Assembly (NCBI RefSeq): GCF_015163075.1
Contig: NZ_JADDXU010000007.1
Location: 248,001-312,000, forward strand
DNA from: Streptomyces justiciae
GTDB lineage: Bacteria > Actinomycetota > Actinomycetes > Streptomycetales > Streptomycetaceae
DNA length: 64,000 nt
Direction: 5' to 3'
Each line of letters opens with the position of its first letter. The first letter of the stretch is position 1. The notes below the pieces were generated by a model. It worked only from the letters and a program-made list of their open reading frames with translations. It ran no database searches and was not told where the DNA came from. Positions 10,296-18,497 of this stretch are shown here, piece by piece. Made by a program: the position numbers and the translations under genes.

Positions 10296-11587
10296 CGGTC
10301 ACCTCCCTGCGGCGTGAGGTCGAGGGTGACCTCCACGCTCCAGCCTCCCTCTCCCGAGGGTCCCGCGCTCACGATCCCGCCGTAGAGTGCCGCTCTCTCC
10401 CGCATGCCCACCAGGCCGTGTCCTTCCTCGTTGCGCGGTGCCGGCGGACCGCCCGGCGAGCCGGTGTCCTGGACCCGGATCTCCAGGTGGCTTTTCTCGA
10501 CGGCGATCGACAGCGTCACCTGGGCGTCGGCACCGGCGTGCTTGAGGGTGTTGGTGAGGGCTTCCTGGACGATGCGGTACGCCGTCAACTGCACCCCTGT
10601 GTCGAGGGCGTCGATGTCGCCGGCGGTCCGGTAGACGACCCGTGGACCGGCGGCGCGGACGCCCGCGCACAGCATCTCGACGTCCCTGATACCGGGCTGC
10701 GGGCTGAGCGGTGGTCCGGCGGGCGGGGTGTCCGCCGCCTCGCGCAGCACGCCGAGCACCCGGCGCAGCTCGCCGAGGGCCTGGCGGCCGGTGTCGCCGA
10801 TCAGGTTCAGGGCCTCCTTGCCGCGTTCCGGTGCTGTGTCGGAGGCGTACGCGCCCGCGTCGGCGAGGCTGACGATGACGGCCAGGTTGTGGCCGACGAT
10901 GTCGTGCATCTCGCGGGCCACCCGGGCGCGTTCGGTGGCGGTGGCCAGTCTGCTGCGCTGGTCGCGCTCGACCTCCAGCCGGGCCGCCCGCTCCCGCAGC
11001 CCGGCGAGCTGGGCCCGGCGGAACCTGATCACCAGCCCGAGGGCGAGCGCCGCGGTCGCCGTGCTGAACAGGAAGAACAGCGCGTCCCACACGGACACGG
11101 ACGACGACACGCGCAACGCGGCCAGCACCATCGCGCCCGCCATGACCGCGCCCGCCCACGGCAGCTGCCGAAGTCCGCCGTGCAGGGCCAGGCTGTACAG
11201 GGCGATGAAGAGGGCGATGTCCGCGCGCAGCCCGGCGCCCAGGGACCACTGGAGGACGAACACGGCCGCGATGGCGCCGAAGGTCATCAGCGGTTTCCGC
11301 CGTCGCCACAGCAGGGGCAGCACCAGACCGGCCTGGAGGGCCAGCGTCGCCGCCAGGGGCAGTTGGGTGAGCGCGAGGATCAGCTTGCGCGGGCCGTCGT
11401 GGTCGTCCTGGCCACCCTCGGGCAGCAGGTCCGGCAGGCAGAACATCGCGACGACGAGCACGACCAGCGTGACGTCCAGCACCCAGGGACGGGCCCGGTC
11501 GGCCTGCCGCAACCGCTGGCCGCCGCGGTTCAGCCGGGCGACCAGCGGCCCCATGCCGCCGGTGTCGTCGATGCTCACGGACTTCAC
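10292..11587 (-). CDS. HisKA_3-type membrane histidine kinase
   Basis: A 431-residue sensor kinase of the NarX/DesK type. Several hydrophobic helices fill residues about 37-190 with only short loops, so the sensor is probably within or near the membrane. The phosphoacceptor segment is R-V-A-R-E-M-H-D-I-V-G-H-N-L, followed by a HATPase domain with T-N-T-L-K-H-A and a G-H-G-L-V-G-M-R-E-R motif. The start could also be the Met at codon 12. It pairs with the NarL-type regulator (4-bp overlap) and follows the ABC permease by 15 bp, an arrangement common for drug or peptide sensing beside an exporter. Confidence 0.9.
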   Translation of the reverse strand: MKSVSIDDTGGMGPLVARLNRGGQRLRQADRARPWVLDVTLVVLVVAMFCLPDLLPEGGQDDHDGPRKLILALTQLPLAATLALQAGLVLPLLWRRRKPLMTFGAIAAVFVLQWSLGAGLRADIALFIALYSLALHGGLRQLPWAGAVMAGAMVLAALRVSSSVSVWDALFFLFSTATAALALGLVIRFRRAQLAGLRERAARLEVERDQRSRLATATERARVAREMHDIVGHNLAVIVSLADAGAYASDTAPERGKEALNLIGDTGRQALGELRRVLGVLREAADTPPAGPPLSPQPGIRDVEMLCAGVRAAGPRVVYRTAGDIDALDTGVQLTAYRIVQEALTNTLKHAGADAQVTLSIAVEKSHLEIRVQDTGSPGGPPAPRNEEGHGLVGMRERAALYGGIVSAGPSGEGGWSVEVTLDLTPQGGDR

Positions 11588-11602
11588 CCTCTGCGGTCCT
11601 GG

Positions 11603-12412
11603 TCAGACGTCGTTGCGCCGGAGCCGGTAGGCCGCGCCCGCCAGCGTCAGGACGGTCCAGCCGAGGAAGACGGCCAGGCCTGCCCCGGGGGACAGTGTGG
11701 AGGAGTCGTGGGTCAGGGCGTACATCGACTCTCCGGCGTTGCTCGGCAGGTAGGGGCTGATGTTGTCCTGCCAGGAGCTGGGCAGGAGCGAGGTCAGCCC
11801 GGGGGCCAGGAGGAACACGCCGACGAGCACCGAGATGCCGCCCGCCACCGACCGCAGCAGGGCGCCCAGTCCGACACTGATCACGCCGATCAGGCCGAGG
11901 TAGAGCCCCGCCCCCAGCAGGCTCCTCGCGACACCCGCGTCCGACAGGCTCTGGGCCGCCGAGGTGCCGGAGACGAACTGGTTGCCGACGAGGAAGGCCA
12001 CGAGCGCGCCGGCCGTGCCGACCAGCGTCGCCACCAGCCCGTACAGCCCCGCCTTGGACCACAGCACCGGCAGCCGGCGCGGCACCGCCGCGAGTGTGGA
12101 GCGGATCATCCCGGTCGAGTACTCGCCCGCCATGACGAGGACGCCGAGGACACCGAGGGCCAGTTGGGCGAAGGGCACCCCGAACAGGGACAGGTCCACG
12201 GCCTTGGAGGTCGCGAAGTCGCCGTCCAGGTTTCCGGCGTTGAACTGCCAGGAAATGAGCAGCCCGAACACCAGCAGGAACAGCAGACCGAGGGTCAGCG
12301 TGATCCAGGTCGACCGCAGGGACCAGAGTTTGGCCCACTCCGAGCGCAGCACGCGCCATCCGGTCACCTTGTAGGCGGGGCGGGAGGCGACGGTCGTGGT
12401 GAGGGTGCTCAT
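11603..12412 (-). CDS. ABC-2-type transporter permease
   Basis: A 269-residue integral membrane protein with about six transmembrane helices, beginning near residue 34 after a short cytoplasmic arm that contains W-R-V-L-R-S-E-W-A-K-L-W-S-L-R-S-T, the usual entry motif of ABC-2 permeases in actinobacteria. It would form the exporter with the ATPase encoded just upstream, whose stop codon overlaps this start (ATGA). The substrate is unknown; daunorubicin-type and lantibiotic-type exporters have the same layout. Confidence 0.9.
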   Translation of the reverse strand: MSTLTTTVASRPAYKVTGWRVLRSEWAKLWSLRSTWITLTLGLLFLLVFGLLISWQFNAGNLDGDFATSKAVDLSLFGVPFAQLALGVLGVLVMAGEYSTGMIRSTLAAVPRRLPVLWSKAGLYGLVATLVGTAGALVAFLVGNQFVSGTSAAQSLSDAGVARSLLGAGLYLGLIGVISVGLGALLRSVAGGISVLVGVFLLAPGLTSLLPSSWQDNISPYLPSNAGESMYALTHDSSTLSPGAGLAVFLGWTVLTLAGAAYRLRRNDV

Positions 12413-13347
12413 GCCGCGCTCCCGAGGGTGATGTCAGCGGTCGTGGTGCCGTGGTACTCCACCGCGTCCCTGGTCAGTTCCATGAACGCGTCCTCCAGGG
12501 ACACCGTCCGCGCGCTCAGTCCGAACAGCGGGATGCCGTGCTCCGCCGCCTTCCGCCCGATCTCGCGGGTGGTCAGCCCGGTGACGTGCAGTTCTTCGGA
12601 GCCGACCTGGCCGGTGATGTCGACGCCCGGCCCGGCGAGGACGTCCCGCAGCCGGGCCGGTTCCTCGGTGGCCACCTTGACCGTGTCGCCGCCCGCTTCG
12701 CGGACCAGGTCCCGCACGGTCGTGTCGGCCAGCAACCGGCCACGCCCCACGATGATCAGGTGGTCCGCCACCAGCGCCATCTCGCTCATCAGATGCGAGG
12801 AGACGAACACCGTCCGCCCCTCCTGCGCGAGCCCCGTCAGCAGGTTGCGGATCCAGAGCACGCCCTCGGGGTCGAGGCCGTTGACCGGCTCGTCCAGCAT
12901 CACGATCTGCGGATCGCCCAGCAGAGCCGCCGCAATGCCCAGCCGCTGGCCCATACCCAGGGAGAAGGCGCCGGCGCGCTTCCTCGCCACGCTGCCGAGA
13001 CCGGCGAGGTCGATGACCTCGTCGACGCGGCTGCGCGGGATGCCGTGCGTCAGCGCGAGCGCGTTGAGGTGGTGGAAGGCCGAGCGGCCCGGGTGGATCG
13101 ACTTCGCCTCCAGCAACGCGCCGACCTCCTGGAGCGGGGCGCGGTGCTGGGCGTAGCGCCGGCCGTTCACCGTCACGGAGCCGCTCGTCGGGGCGTCCAG
13201 TCCGACGATCATGCGCATCGTGGTGGACTTCCCCGCGCCGTTGGGGCCGAGGAAACCGGTCACGGTGCCCGGCTTCACGGTGAAGTCCAGCCCGTCGACC
13301 GCGGTCTTCTCCCCGTACCTCTTGGTCAGTGCCTGCGCCTCGATCAT
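12409..13347 (-). CDS. ABC transporter ATP-binding protein
   Basis: A 312-residue DrrA-like ATPase. Walker A is G-P-N-G-A-G-K-S-T-T at about residues 40-49; the signature is S-L-G-M-G-Q-R-L-G, Walker B is I-V-M-L-D-E-P-V-N-G-L-D-P-E-G, and a switch His follows in S-S-H-L-M-S-E-M. The C-terminal ~80 residues form the regulatory tail common in exporters. The start at 13347 has GAGG about 8 nt upstream; the open frame extends 210 codons further but that part is antisense to the next gene. It is the first gene of the exporter/two-component operon. Confidence 0.93.
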   Translation of the reverse strand: MIEAQALTKRYGEKTAVDGLDFTVKPGTVTGFLGPNGAGKSTTMRMIVGLDAPTSGSVTVNGRRYAQHRAPLQEVGALLEAKSIHPGRSAFHHLNALALTHGIPRSRVDEVIDLAGLGSVARKRAGAFSLGMGQRLGIAAALLGDPQIVMLDEPVNGLDPEGVLWIRNLLTGLAQEGRTVFVSSHLMSEMALVADHLIIVGRGRLLADTTVRDLVREAGGDTVKVATEEPARLRDVLAGPGVDITGQVGSEELHVTGLTTREIGRKAAEHGIPLFGLSARTVSLEDAFMELTRDAVEYHGTTTADITLGSAA

Positions 13348-13540
13348 CAGCGTGCCTCTCCTCGGCCACGGACGCCCGTCGAGCGCCTCATCAGCAACGT
13401 TAGGAACGAGGCGGCGCCGATCCGTCCCCCCGCGGGCTGGTCCACGGGGGTGGACGTCGTACCTGGGTACGACGTCGACGTCCGACGTCGGTCGCGTGTT
13501 GTTCGCCGCGGCCTGATGCGGGGCTGTTCCTCGATACTGC

Positions 13541-13562
13541 GGCATGTGACATAGTACTGGCG
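13541..13562 (+). promoter_or_regulatory. GntR-type operator, site 1, over the hydroxyproline dehydrogenase promoter
   Basis: The element reads GGCATGTGACATAGTACTGG and aligns base by base with sites at 16433-16452 (minus) and 18441-18462, around a common GTGACAT. CATAGT at 13550-13555 is a candidate -10; six bases later is the GTG at 13562, so the transcript may be leaderless and the operator would cover the promoter. Confidence 0.55.
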
Positions 13563-14725
13563 TGACCAAGCGACTGACCTGCGACGTCGTCGTAGTCGGA
13601 GCCGGGATGGCGGGCGCGGCCTGTGCCCTGTACGCCTCTCGTGCCGGCCTGGACGTCACCGTGGTGGACCGCGGCCCGGTGGCCGGGGGCACGACCGGTG
13701 CGGGTGAGGGCAATCTGCTGGTCTCCGACAAGGAGCCGGGGCCCGAGCTCGAACTCGCCCTGCTGTCGGGGCGGTTGTGGGCCGAGCTGGCCGCCGAGCC
13801 GGGGCTGGGGGCCGCATTCGAGTACGAGCCCAAGGGCGGCATCGTCGTCGCCTCCACGCCCGAGGGGCTCACCGCCCTGGCGGACTTCGCCGCCGGGCAA
13901 CGGGCCGCCGGGGTCGAGGCGGTGAGCGTCGGTCCGGGCCAACTCCGTGAACTGGAACCGTACTTGACGCCGGACACTGCGGGTGGCGTGCTCTACCCGC
14001 AGGACGCCCAGGTGATGCCGACCCTGGCCGCCGCGCATCTTCTACGGGCTTCAGGCGCACGCCTGTTGACCGGCTGGAACGTGATCGACGTACCGCGCGG
14101 CGCCGACGGTGCCGTACGCGGGGTGCGCACCGACCGGGGTGAGATCCACGCGCCGACGGTCGTGAACGCGGCCGGCACCTGGGGCGGTGAAATCGCCGCG
14201 CTCGCCGGGGCACGCCTGCCCGTCCTCCCCCGGCGCGGCTTCGTCCTGGTCACCGAGCCGCTCCCGCGCCGGGTCCGGCACAAGGTGTACGCCGCCGACT
14301 ACGTGGCCGACGTGGCCAGCGACTCGGCGGCGCTGCAAACGTCGCCGGTGGTGGAGGGCACGGCCGCCGGACCGGTCCTGATCGGCGCGAGCCGGGAGCG
14401 GGTCGGCTTCGACCGCTCCTTCTCGCTGCCCGCCGTACGGGCGTTGGCGGCGGGCGCGACCCGGCTGTTCCCGTTCCTGGAGGACGTCCGGGCGATGCGC
14501 ACGTACCTCGGCTTCCGCCCGTACATGCCCGACCACCTTCCCGCGATCGGCCCCGATCCACGGGTCCCCGGCCTCGTCCACGCCTGTGGGCACGAGGGCG
14601 CCGGCATCGGACTCGCCACCGGTACCGGGCAGTTGATCGCCCAGGTGCTGAGCGGCAAGGTTCCAGAGCTGGATCTGGCGCCGTTCCGTCCCGACCGCTT
14701 CGCCCCCGCCGAGGAGGACGCGTGA
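13562..14725 (+). CDS. FAD-dependent D-hydroxyproline dehydrogenase, DAO-like catalytic subunit
   Basis: A 387-residue D-amino-acid-oxidase-fold flavoprotein. The Rossmann start V-V-V-V-G-A-G-M-A-G-A-A sits at about residues 9-20; G-E-G-N-L-L follows, and the C-terminal G-H-E-G-A-G-I-G-L-A-T-G is the second FAD-contact strand. With the next two genes it matches the three-part (catalytic, ferredoxin-like, NAD(P)/FAD) cis-4-hydroxy-D-proline dehydrogenase, which oxidises D-hydroxyproline to pyrroline-4-hydroxy-2-carboxylate. Sarcosine or opine oxidation are alternatives for this architecture, but the neighbouring epimerase and deaminase favour hydroxyproline. The GTG start has no clear ribosome site. 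The end overlaps the next start by 4 bp. Confidence 0.85.
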   Translation: MTKRLTCDVVVVGAGMAGAACALYASRAGLDVTVVDRGPVAGGTTGAGEGNLLVSDKEPGPELELALLSGRLWAELAAEPGLGAAFEYEPKGGIVVASTPEGLTALADFAAGQRAAGVEAVSVGPGQLRELEPYLTPDTAGGVLYPQDAQVMPTLAAAHLLRASGARLLTGWNVIDVPRGADGAVRGVRTDRGEIHAPTVVNAAGTWGGEIAALAGARLPVLPRRGFVLVTEPLPRRVRHKVYAADYVADVASDSAALQTSPVVEGTAAGPVLIGASRERVGFDRSFSLPAVRALAAGATRLFPFLEDVRAMRTYLGFRPYMPDHLPAIGPDPRVPGLVHACGHEGAGIGLATGTGQLIAQVLSGKVPELDLAPFRPDRFAPAEEDA

Positions 14726-15021
14726 ACCCCTTGGAGCTGGCCCAGGCCCGTCCCGGGCCCGCGTTCACCGTCACCCTCGACGGGCGCGAGATCGAGGCGC
14801 TGCCCGGCCAGACCGTCGCCGCCGCGCTCTGGACGGCCGGGATCACCTCCTGGCGGAGCACCCGCGGCGAGGGCCGTCCGCGCGGCGTCTTCTGCGGCAT
14901 CGGCGTCTGCTACGACTGCCTGGTCACCGTCAACGACCGCCCCATTCAAAGGGCTTGTCTCGTTCCGCTGAGGCCGGGCGACGCGATCCGCACGCAGGAG
15001 GGGACAGGTCATGACGGCTGA
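14722..15021 (+). CDS. Small [2Fe-2S] subunit of the hydroxyproline dehydrogenase
   Basis: A 99-residue ferredoxin-like protein. A plant-type [2Fe-2S] loop is visible as G-V-F-C-G-I-G-V-C-Y-D-C, with the fourth Cys in Q-R-A-C-L-V-P-L. It resembles the small iron-sulfur subunits of three-component D-hydroxyproline and opine dehydrogenases, where it relays electrons between the two flavoproteins. GTGA overlap with the upstream gene and an 11-bp overlap with the downstream gene show tight coupling of the three subunits. Confidence 0.88.
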   Translation: MNPLELAQARPGPAFTVTLDGREIEALPGQTVAAALWTAGITSWRSTRGEGRPRGVFCGIGVCYDCLVTVNDRPIQRACLVPLRPGDAIRTQEGTGHDG

Positions 15022-16423
15022 ACGGCCGCATCTGGCGGTGATCGGCGCCGGTCCCGCGGGGTTGGCCGCGACGCTGGCCGCCGCCCGGCACGGCGTACGC
15101 GTCACCCTCGTCGACTCGGCGCCCGAGGCGGGCGGCCAGTTCTACCGGCAGCCCGCCCGCGAACTCGGCGCACGGCGCCCCGAGGCCCTGCACCACGAGT
15201 GGCGGACATGGGAGCGACTGCGGGACGGGCTGCGGACACATCAACAGCAGGGCACTGTCACACACTTGACCGACCATCACGTCTGGCTCGTCGAGCAGCA
15301 CTCCGGCGGCTTCACCGTGCACGCGCTGCTCGGGCCGGAGCAGACCGAGCCGGCCGAGGTGCGCGCGGACGCCGTCCTGCTGGCCACCGGTGGCTACGAG
15401 AAGGTGCTGCCCTTCCCCGGCTGGACCCTCCCCGGTGTCGTCACCGCGGGCGGCGCGCAGGCCATGCTCAAGGCCACCCTCTCCGTGAGCGGCCGCACCG
15501 CCGTCGTCGCCGGGACCGGGCCACTGCTCCTTCCCGTCGCCACCGGCCTCGCGGCGGCGGGCGTCCGGGTGGCGGCGCTGGTGGAGTCCGCCGATCCCCG
15601 GGACTTCGTACGACGGTCACGCGCGCTGTCCGCCCAGCCCGCCAAGCTCGCCGAAGGCGCCCGGTACGCGGCGCAGTTGGCGCGGCACCGGGTGCGCACC
15701 CTGATCCACCACATCGTGGTCGAGGCGCACGGCACCGACCGGCTGGAGGCCGTGACCGTCGCCGCGCTCGACGGCGCCGGTCACGTCCGGCCCGGCACCG
15801 GGCGCCGTATCGCCTGCGACACCCTGGCCGTGGGCCACGGCATGCTGCCGCACACTGATCTCGCCCAGGGGCTGGGCTGCCGGATCGACGGGGTCGCGGT
15901 GCACGTGGACGACGAGCAGCGCACCGATGTGCCGGGCGTGTGGGCGGCGGGCGAGGCCACCGGGATCGGCGGCGCGGCTCTCTCGCTCGCCGAGGGGCAC
16001 ATCGCCGGACGGTCGATCGCCGCGCGCCTGAGGGGAGTTGAGCCGGAACCGCACGGCTGGGCGGGGGCGGCGCGGGCCCGTACGGGGCTCCGGAGGTTCT
16101 TCGCCACGCTCGACGAGATCTACGCACCGCCCGCGCACTGGGCCGAGCAGATCACCGACGACACGGTGGTGTGCCGCTGCGAGGAGGTGACCGGCGGTGC
16201 GATCCGCGAGGCCGTGACCGGGCTGGGCGCCGGGGACCAGCGGACGGTGAAGCTGCTGACGCGGGCCGGGATGGGCTGGTGCCAGGGACGGATGTGCGGT
16301 TCCGCGGTCGCCGGGCTCATCGGCTGCCCCGAGACCGCCGCGCGCCGGCCGTTCGCCCGCCCGGTGCCGCTGGGCGTGCTGGCCCGGGCCGGGGAGACAC
16401 CCGCCCCGGAGGCCGAGGGCTAG
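15011..16423 (+). CDS. FAD/NAD(P)-binding subunit with C-terminal BFD-like [2Fe-2S] domain
   Basis: A 470-residue pyridine-nucleotide-disulfide-oxidoreductase-like flavoprotein. The N-terminal G-A-G-P-A-G-L-A binds FAD, an inner V-A-G-T-G-P-L-L is the second dinucleotide site, and V-W-A-A-G-E-A-T-G-I-G-G is the FAD-closing motif. The C-terminus is a BFD/Fer2-like cluster domain with Cys388, Cys390, Cys424 and Cys429 (C-R-C-E-E and W-C-Q-G-R-M-C). This matches the alpha-type subunit of three-part hydroxyproline or opine dehydrogenases. It ends 46 bp before the deaminase gene, where a second promoter/operator lies. Confidence 0.88.
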   Translation: MTAERPHLAVIGAGPAGLAATLAAARHGVRVTLVDSAPEAGGQFYRQPARELGARRPEALHHEWRTWERLRDGLRTHQQQGTVTHLTDHHVWLVEQHSGGFTVHALLGPEQTEPAEVRADAVLLATGGYEKVLPFPGWTLPGVVTAGGAQAMLKATLSVSGRTAVVAGTGPLLLPVATGLAAAGVRVAALVESADPRDFVRRSRALSAQPAKLAEGARYAAQLARHRVRTLIHHIVVEAHGTDRLEAVTVAALDGAGHVRPGTGRRIACDTLAVGHGMLPHTDLAQGLGCRIDGVAVHVDDEQRTDVPGVWAAGEATGIGGAALSLAEGHIAGRSIAARLRGVEPEPHGWAGAARARTGLRRFFATLDEIYAPPAHWAEQITDDTVVCRCEEVTGGAIREAVTGLGAGDQRTVKLLTRAGMGWCQGRMCGSAVAGLIGCPETAARRPFARPVPLGVLARAGETPAPEAEG

Positions 16424-16432
16424 CCATACGAC

Positions 16433-16452
16433 GCAATGCCATGTCACACACC
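16433..16452 (-). promoter_or_regulatory. GntR-type operator, site 2, before the deaminase gene
   Basis: On the minus strand it reads GGTGTGTGACATGGCATTGC, aligning with sites at 13541 and 18441. It lies 18 bp upstream of the deaminase ATG, just before the AAGGAGG ribosome site, so the deaminase-epimerase pair may have its own regulated transcript. Confidence 0.5.
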
Positions 16453-16469
16453 ATCCAAGGAGGCTCTCG

Positions 16470-17369
16470 ATGACCACCACCCCGCAGACCCGCCCCTGGC
16501 GCGGCGTCCTCGTCGCCACCGCGCTCCCGCTGGGCGACGACCTCTCCGTCGACTACGACAGGTACGCCGAGCACTGCGCCTGGCTGGTCGAGAACGGCTG
16601 CGACGGGGTCGTGCCGAACGGCTCGCTCGGCGAGTACCAGGTGCTCACCCCCGAGGAGCGCGCCAAGGTCGTCGAGACGGCCGTGGCCGCGATCGGCGGC
16701 GAGCGGGTGATGCCGGGGGTCGCCGCCTACGGCTCCGCCGAGTCCCGCCGCTGGGCCGAGCAGGCGCGGGACGCCGGGTGCGCCGCGGTCATGCTGCTGC
16801 CGCCCAACGCGTACCGCGCCGACGAGCGTTCGGTGCTGGCGCACTACGCCGAGGTCGCGAAGGCGGGCGTGCCGGTGGTGGCGTACAACAACCCGATCGA
16901 CACCAAGGTCGACCTCGTGCCCGAACTGCTGGCGAAGCTGCACGGCGAGGGCCACATCCACGCCGTGAAGGAGTTCTCCGGCGATGTCCGGCGTGCCTAC
17001 CAGCTCGCCGAACTCGCCCCGGAGCTGGACCTGTTGATCGGCGCCGACGACGTCCTGCTGGAGCTGGCGGTCGCCGGGGCGGTGGGCTGGGTGGCCGGCT
17101 ACCCGAACGCGCTGCCGCGCGCGAGCGTCGAGCTGTACCGGGCGGCTGTCGCCGGGGACCTCGCCACCGCCAAGAAGCTCTACGAGCAGTTGCACCCGCT
17201 GCTGCGCTGGGACTCCAAGGTCGAGTTCGTGCAGGCCATCAAGCTGTCCATGGACGTCGTCGGCCGGCACGGCGGCGCCTGCCGGCCGCCGCGGGTGCCG
17301 CTGCTGCCCGAGCAGGAGGCCGTCGTGCGGGCCGCCACGGAGAAGGCCGTCGCCGCCGGACTCGCGTAA
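16470..17369 (+). CDS. DHDPS-family pyrroline-4-hydroxy-2-carboxylate deaminase
   Basis: A 299-residue TIM-barrel aldolase-family protein. The Schiff-base Lys167 is in A-V-K-E-F-S-G-D, the Tyr139 in V-A-Y-N-N-P acts as the acid/base, and G-S-L-G-E at 51-55 is the carboxylate-binding loop. Dihydrodipicolinate-synthase homologues beside hydroxyproline epimerases catalyse deamination of pyrroline-4-hydroxy-2-carboxylate to 2-oxoglutarate semialdehyde; this role is assigned from context. AAGGAGG 7 nt before the ATG fixes the start. The epimerase gene follows after 28 bp. Confidence 0.88.
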   Translation: MTTTPQTRPWRGVLVATALPLGDDLSVDYDRYAEHCAWLVENGCDGVVPNGSLGEYQVLTPEERAKVVETAVAAIGGERVMPGVAAYGSAESRRWAEQARDAGCAAVMLLPPNAYRADERSVLAHYAEVAKAGVPVVAYNNPIDTKVDLVPELLAKLHGEGHIHAVKEFSGDVRRAYQLAELAPELDLLIGADDVLLELAVAGAVGWVAGYPNALPRASVELYRAAVAGDLATAKKLYEQLHPLLRWDSKVEFVQAIKLSMDVVGRHGGACRPPRVPLLPEQEAVVRAATEKAVAAGLA

Positions 17370-17397
17370 CCCCGTAGCTCGCGAAGGAGACCGCACC

Positions 17398-18399
17398 ATG
17401 CGCAGCAAACTCGTCCTGCACGCCGTCGACTCGCACACCGAGGGCATGCCCACCCGGGTCATCACCGGCGGCATCGGCACGATCCCCGGCGCCACGATGA
17501 ACGAGCGGCGGCTGTACTTCCGTGAACACCGCGACGACATCAAGCAGTTGCTGATGAACGAGCCGCGCGGGCACTCCGCGATGAGCGGCGCGATCCTCCA
17601 GCCGCCGACCCGCCCCGACTGCGACTGGGGCGTCGTCTACATCGAAGTCTCGGGGTACCTCCCGATGTGCGGGCACGGCACGATCGGCGTGGCGACCGTG
17701 CTCGTGGAGACCGGCATGGTCGAGGTCGTCGAGCCCGTCACCACCATCCGGCTCGACACCCCGGCGGGCCTCGTCGTCGCCGAGGTCGAGGTCGCGGACG
17801 GCGCCACGAAGGCGGTCACGCTGCGGAACGTGCCGTCGTACTCCGTGGCCCTCGACCGCAAGATCACGCTCGCCGACGGGCGGACGGTGACGTACGACAT
17901 GGCGTACGGCGGCAACTTCTACGCCATCCTGCCGCTGGAGCAGTTCGGGCTGCCCTTCGACCGTGCCCGCAAGGACGACATCCTGGCCGCCGGACTGTCG
18001 CTCATGGCGGCGATCAACGTCGAGGACGAGCCCGTTCACCCTGAGGACCCGTCCATCCGCGGCTGTCACCACGTCCATCTGATCGCTCCCGGCGCCACCG
18101 CCCGGCACTCCCGGCACGCCATGGCCATCCACCCCGGCTGGTTCGACCGCTCGCCCTGCGGCACCGGCACCAGTGCCCGCATGGCACAACTGCACGCGCG
18201 CGGCGAACTCCCCCTGCACACCGAGTTCGTGAACGAGTCCTTCATCGGCACCCGGTTCACCGGCCGCCTCCTCGGCACCACCGAGGTCGCCGGACGCCCG
18301 GCCGTCCTGCCCAGCTTCACCGGCCGTGCCTGGATCACCGGCACCGCGCAGTACCTGCTCGACCCGTCCGACCCGTTCCCGGCCGGATTCGTGCTCTAG
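17398..18399 (+). CDS. 4-Hydroxyproline 2-epimerase (proline racemase family)
   Basis: A 333-residue proline-racemase-family enzyme. Both catalytic cysteines are present, Cys91 in M-C-G-H-G-T-I-G and Cys254 in S-P-C-G-T-G-T-S; the second being Cys rather than Thr argues for an epimerase over a trans-3-hydroxyproline dehydratase. It would interconvert trans-4-hydroxy-L-proline and cis-4-hydroxy-D-proline, the entry step of the pathway whose next enzymes are encoded upstream. GAAGGAG precedes the ATG. A perfect stem-loop begins at the stop codon. Confidence 0.92.
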   Translation: MRSKLVLHAVDSHTEGMPTRVITGGIGTIPGATMNERRLYFREHRDDIKQLLMNEPRGHSAMSGAILQPPTRPDCDWGVVYIEVSGYLPMCGHGTIGVATVLVETGMVEVVEPVTTIRLDTPAGLVVAEVEVADGATKAVTLRNVPSYSVALDRKITLADGRTVTYDMAYGGNFYAILPLEQFGLPFDRARKDDILAAGLSLMAAINVEDEPVHPEDPSIRGCHHVHLIAPGATARHSRHAMAIHPGWFDRSPCGTGTSARMAQLHARGELPLHTEFVNESFIGTRFTGRLLGTTEVAGRPAVLPSFTGRAWITGTAQYLLDPSDPFPAGFVL

Positions 18400-18421
18400 A
18401 CCGCGGGGTCGGCCCCGCGGT
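18400..18421 (+). terminator. Terminator after the hydroxyproline operon
   Basis: ACCGCGGGG and CCCCGCGGT form a perfect 9-bp stem with a TCGG loop directly after the epimerase stop codon. The GntR gene starts its own promoter just beyond. Confidence 0.75.
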
Positions 18422-18429
18422 GTGCCGCG

Positions 18430-18473
18430 TAGATACTGGTGGTGCGTGACATTGCACCTGCGTGGTGCGTGAC
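18430..18473 (+). promoter_or_regulatory. GntR gene promoter with doubled operator (site 3)
   Basis: A likely -10 (TAGATA, 18430-18435) is followed by GGTGCGTGACATTGCACC at 18441-18458, which also has GGTGC/GCACC arms. A second GGTGCGTGAC lies at 18464-18473, 23 bp further. The first copy aligns with the operators at 13541 and 16433. Placement after the promoter suggests autorepression. Confidence 0.55.
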
Positions 18474-18497
18474 GCCCGTACGAGGAGATCCCAGAAC

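Noticed and set aside
12409..13977. 522-residue version of the ABC ATPase
   Set aside because: The first 210 codons lie antisense to the FAD dehydrogenase gene and are low-complexity; a good ribosome site precedes the ATG at 13347.
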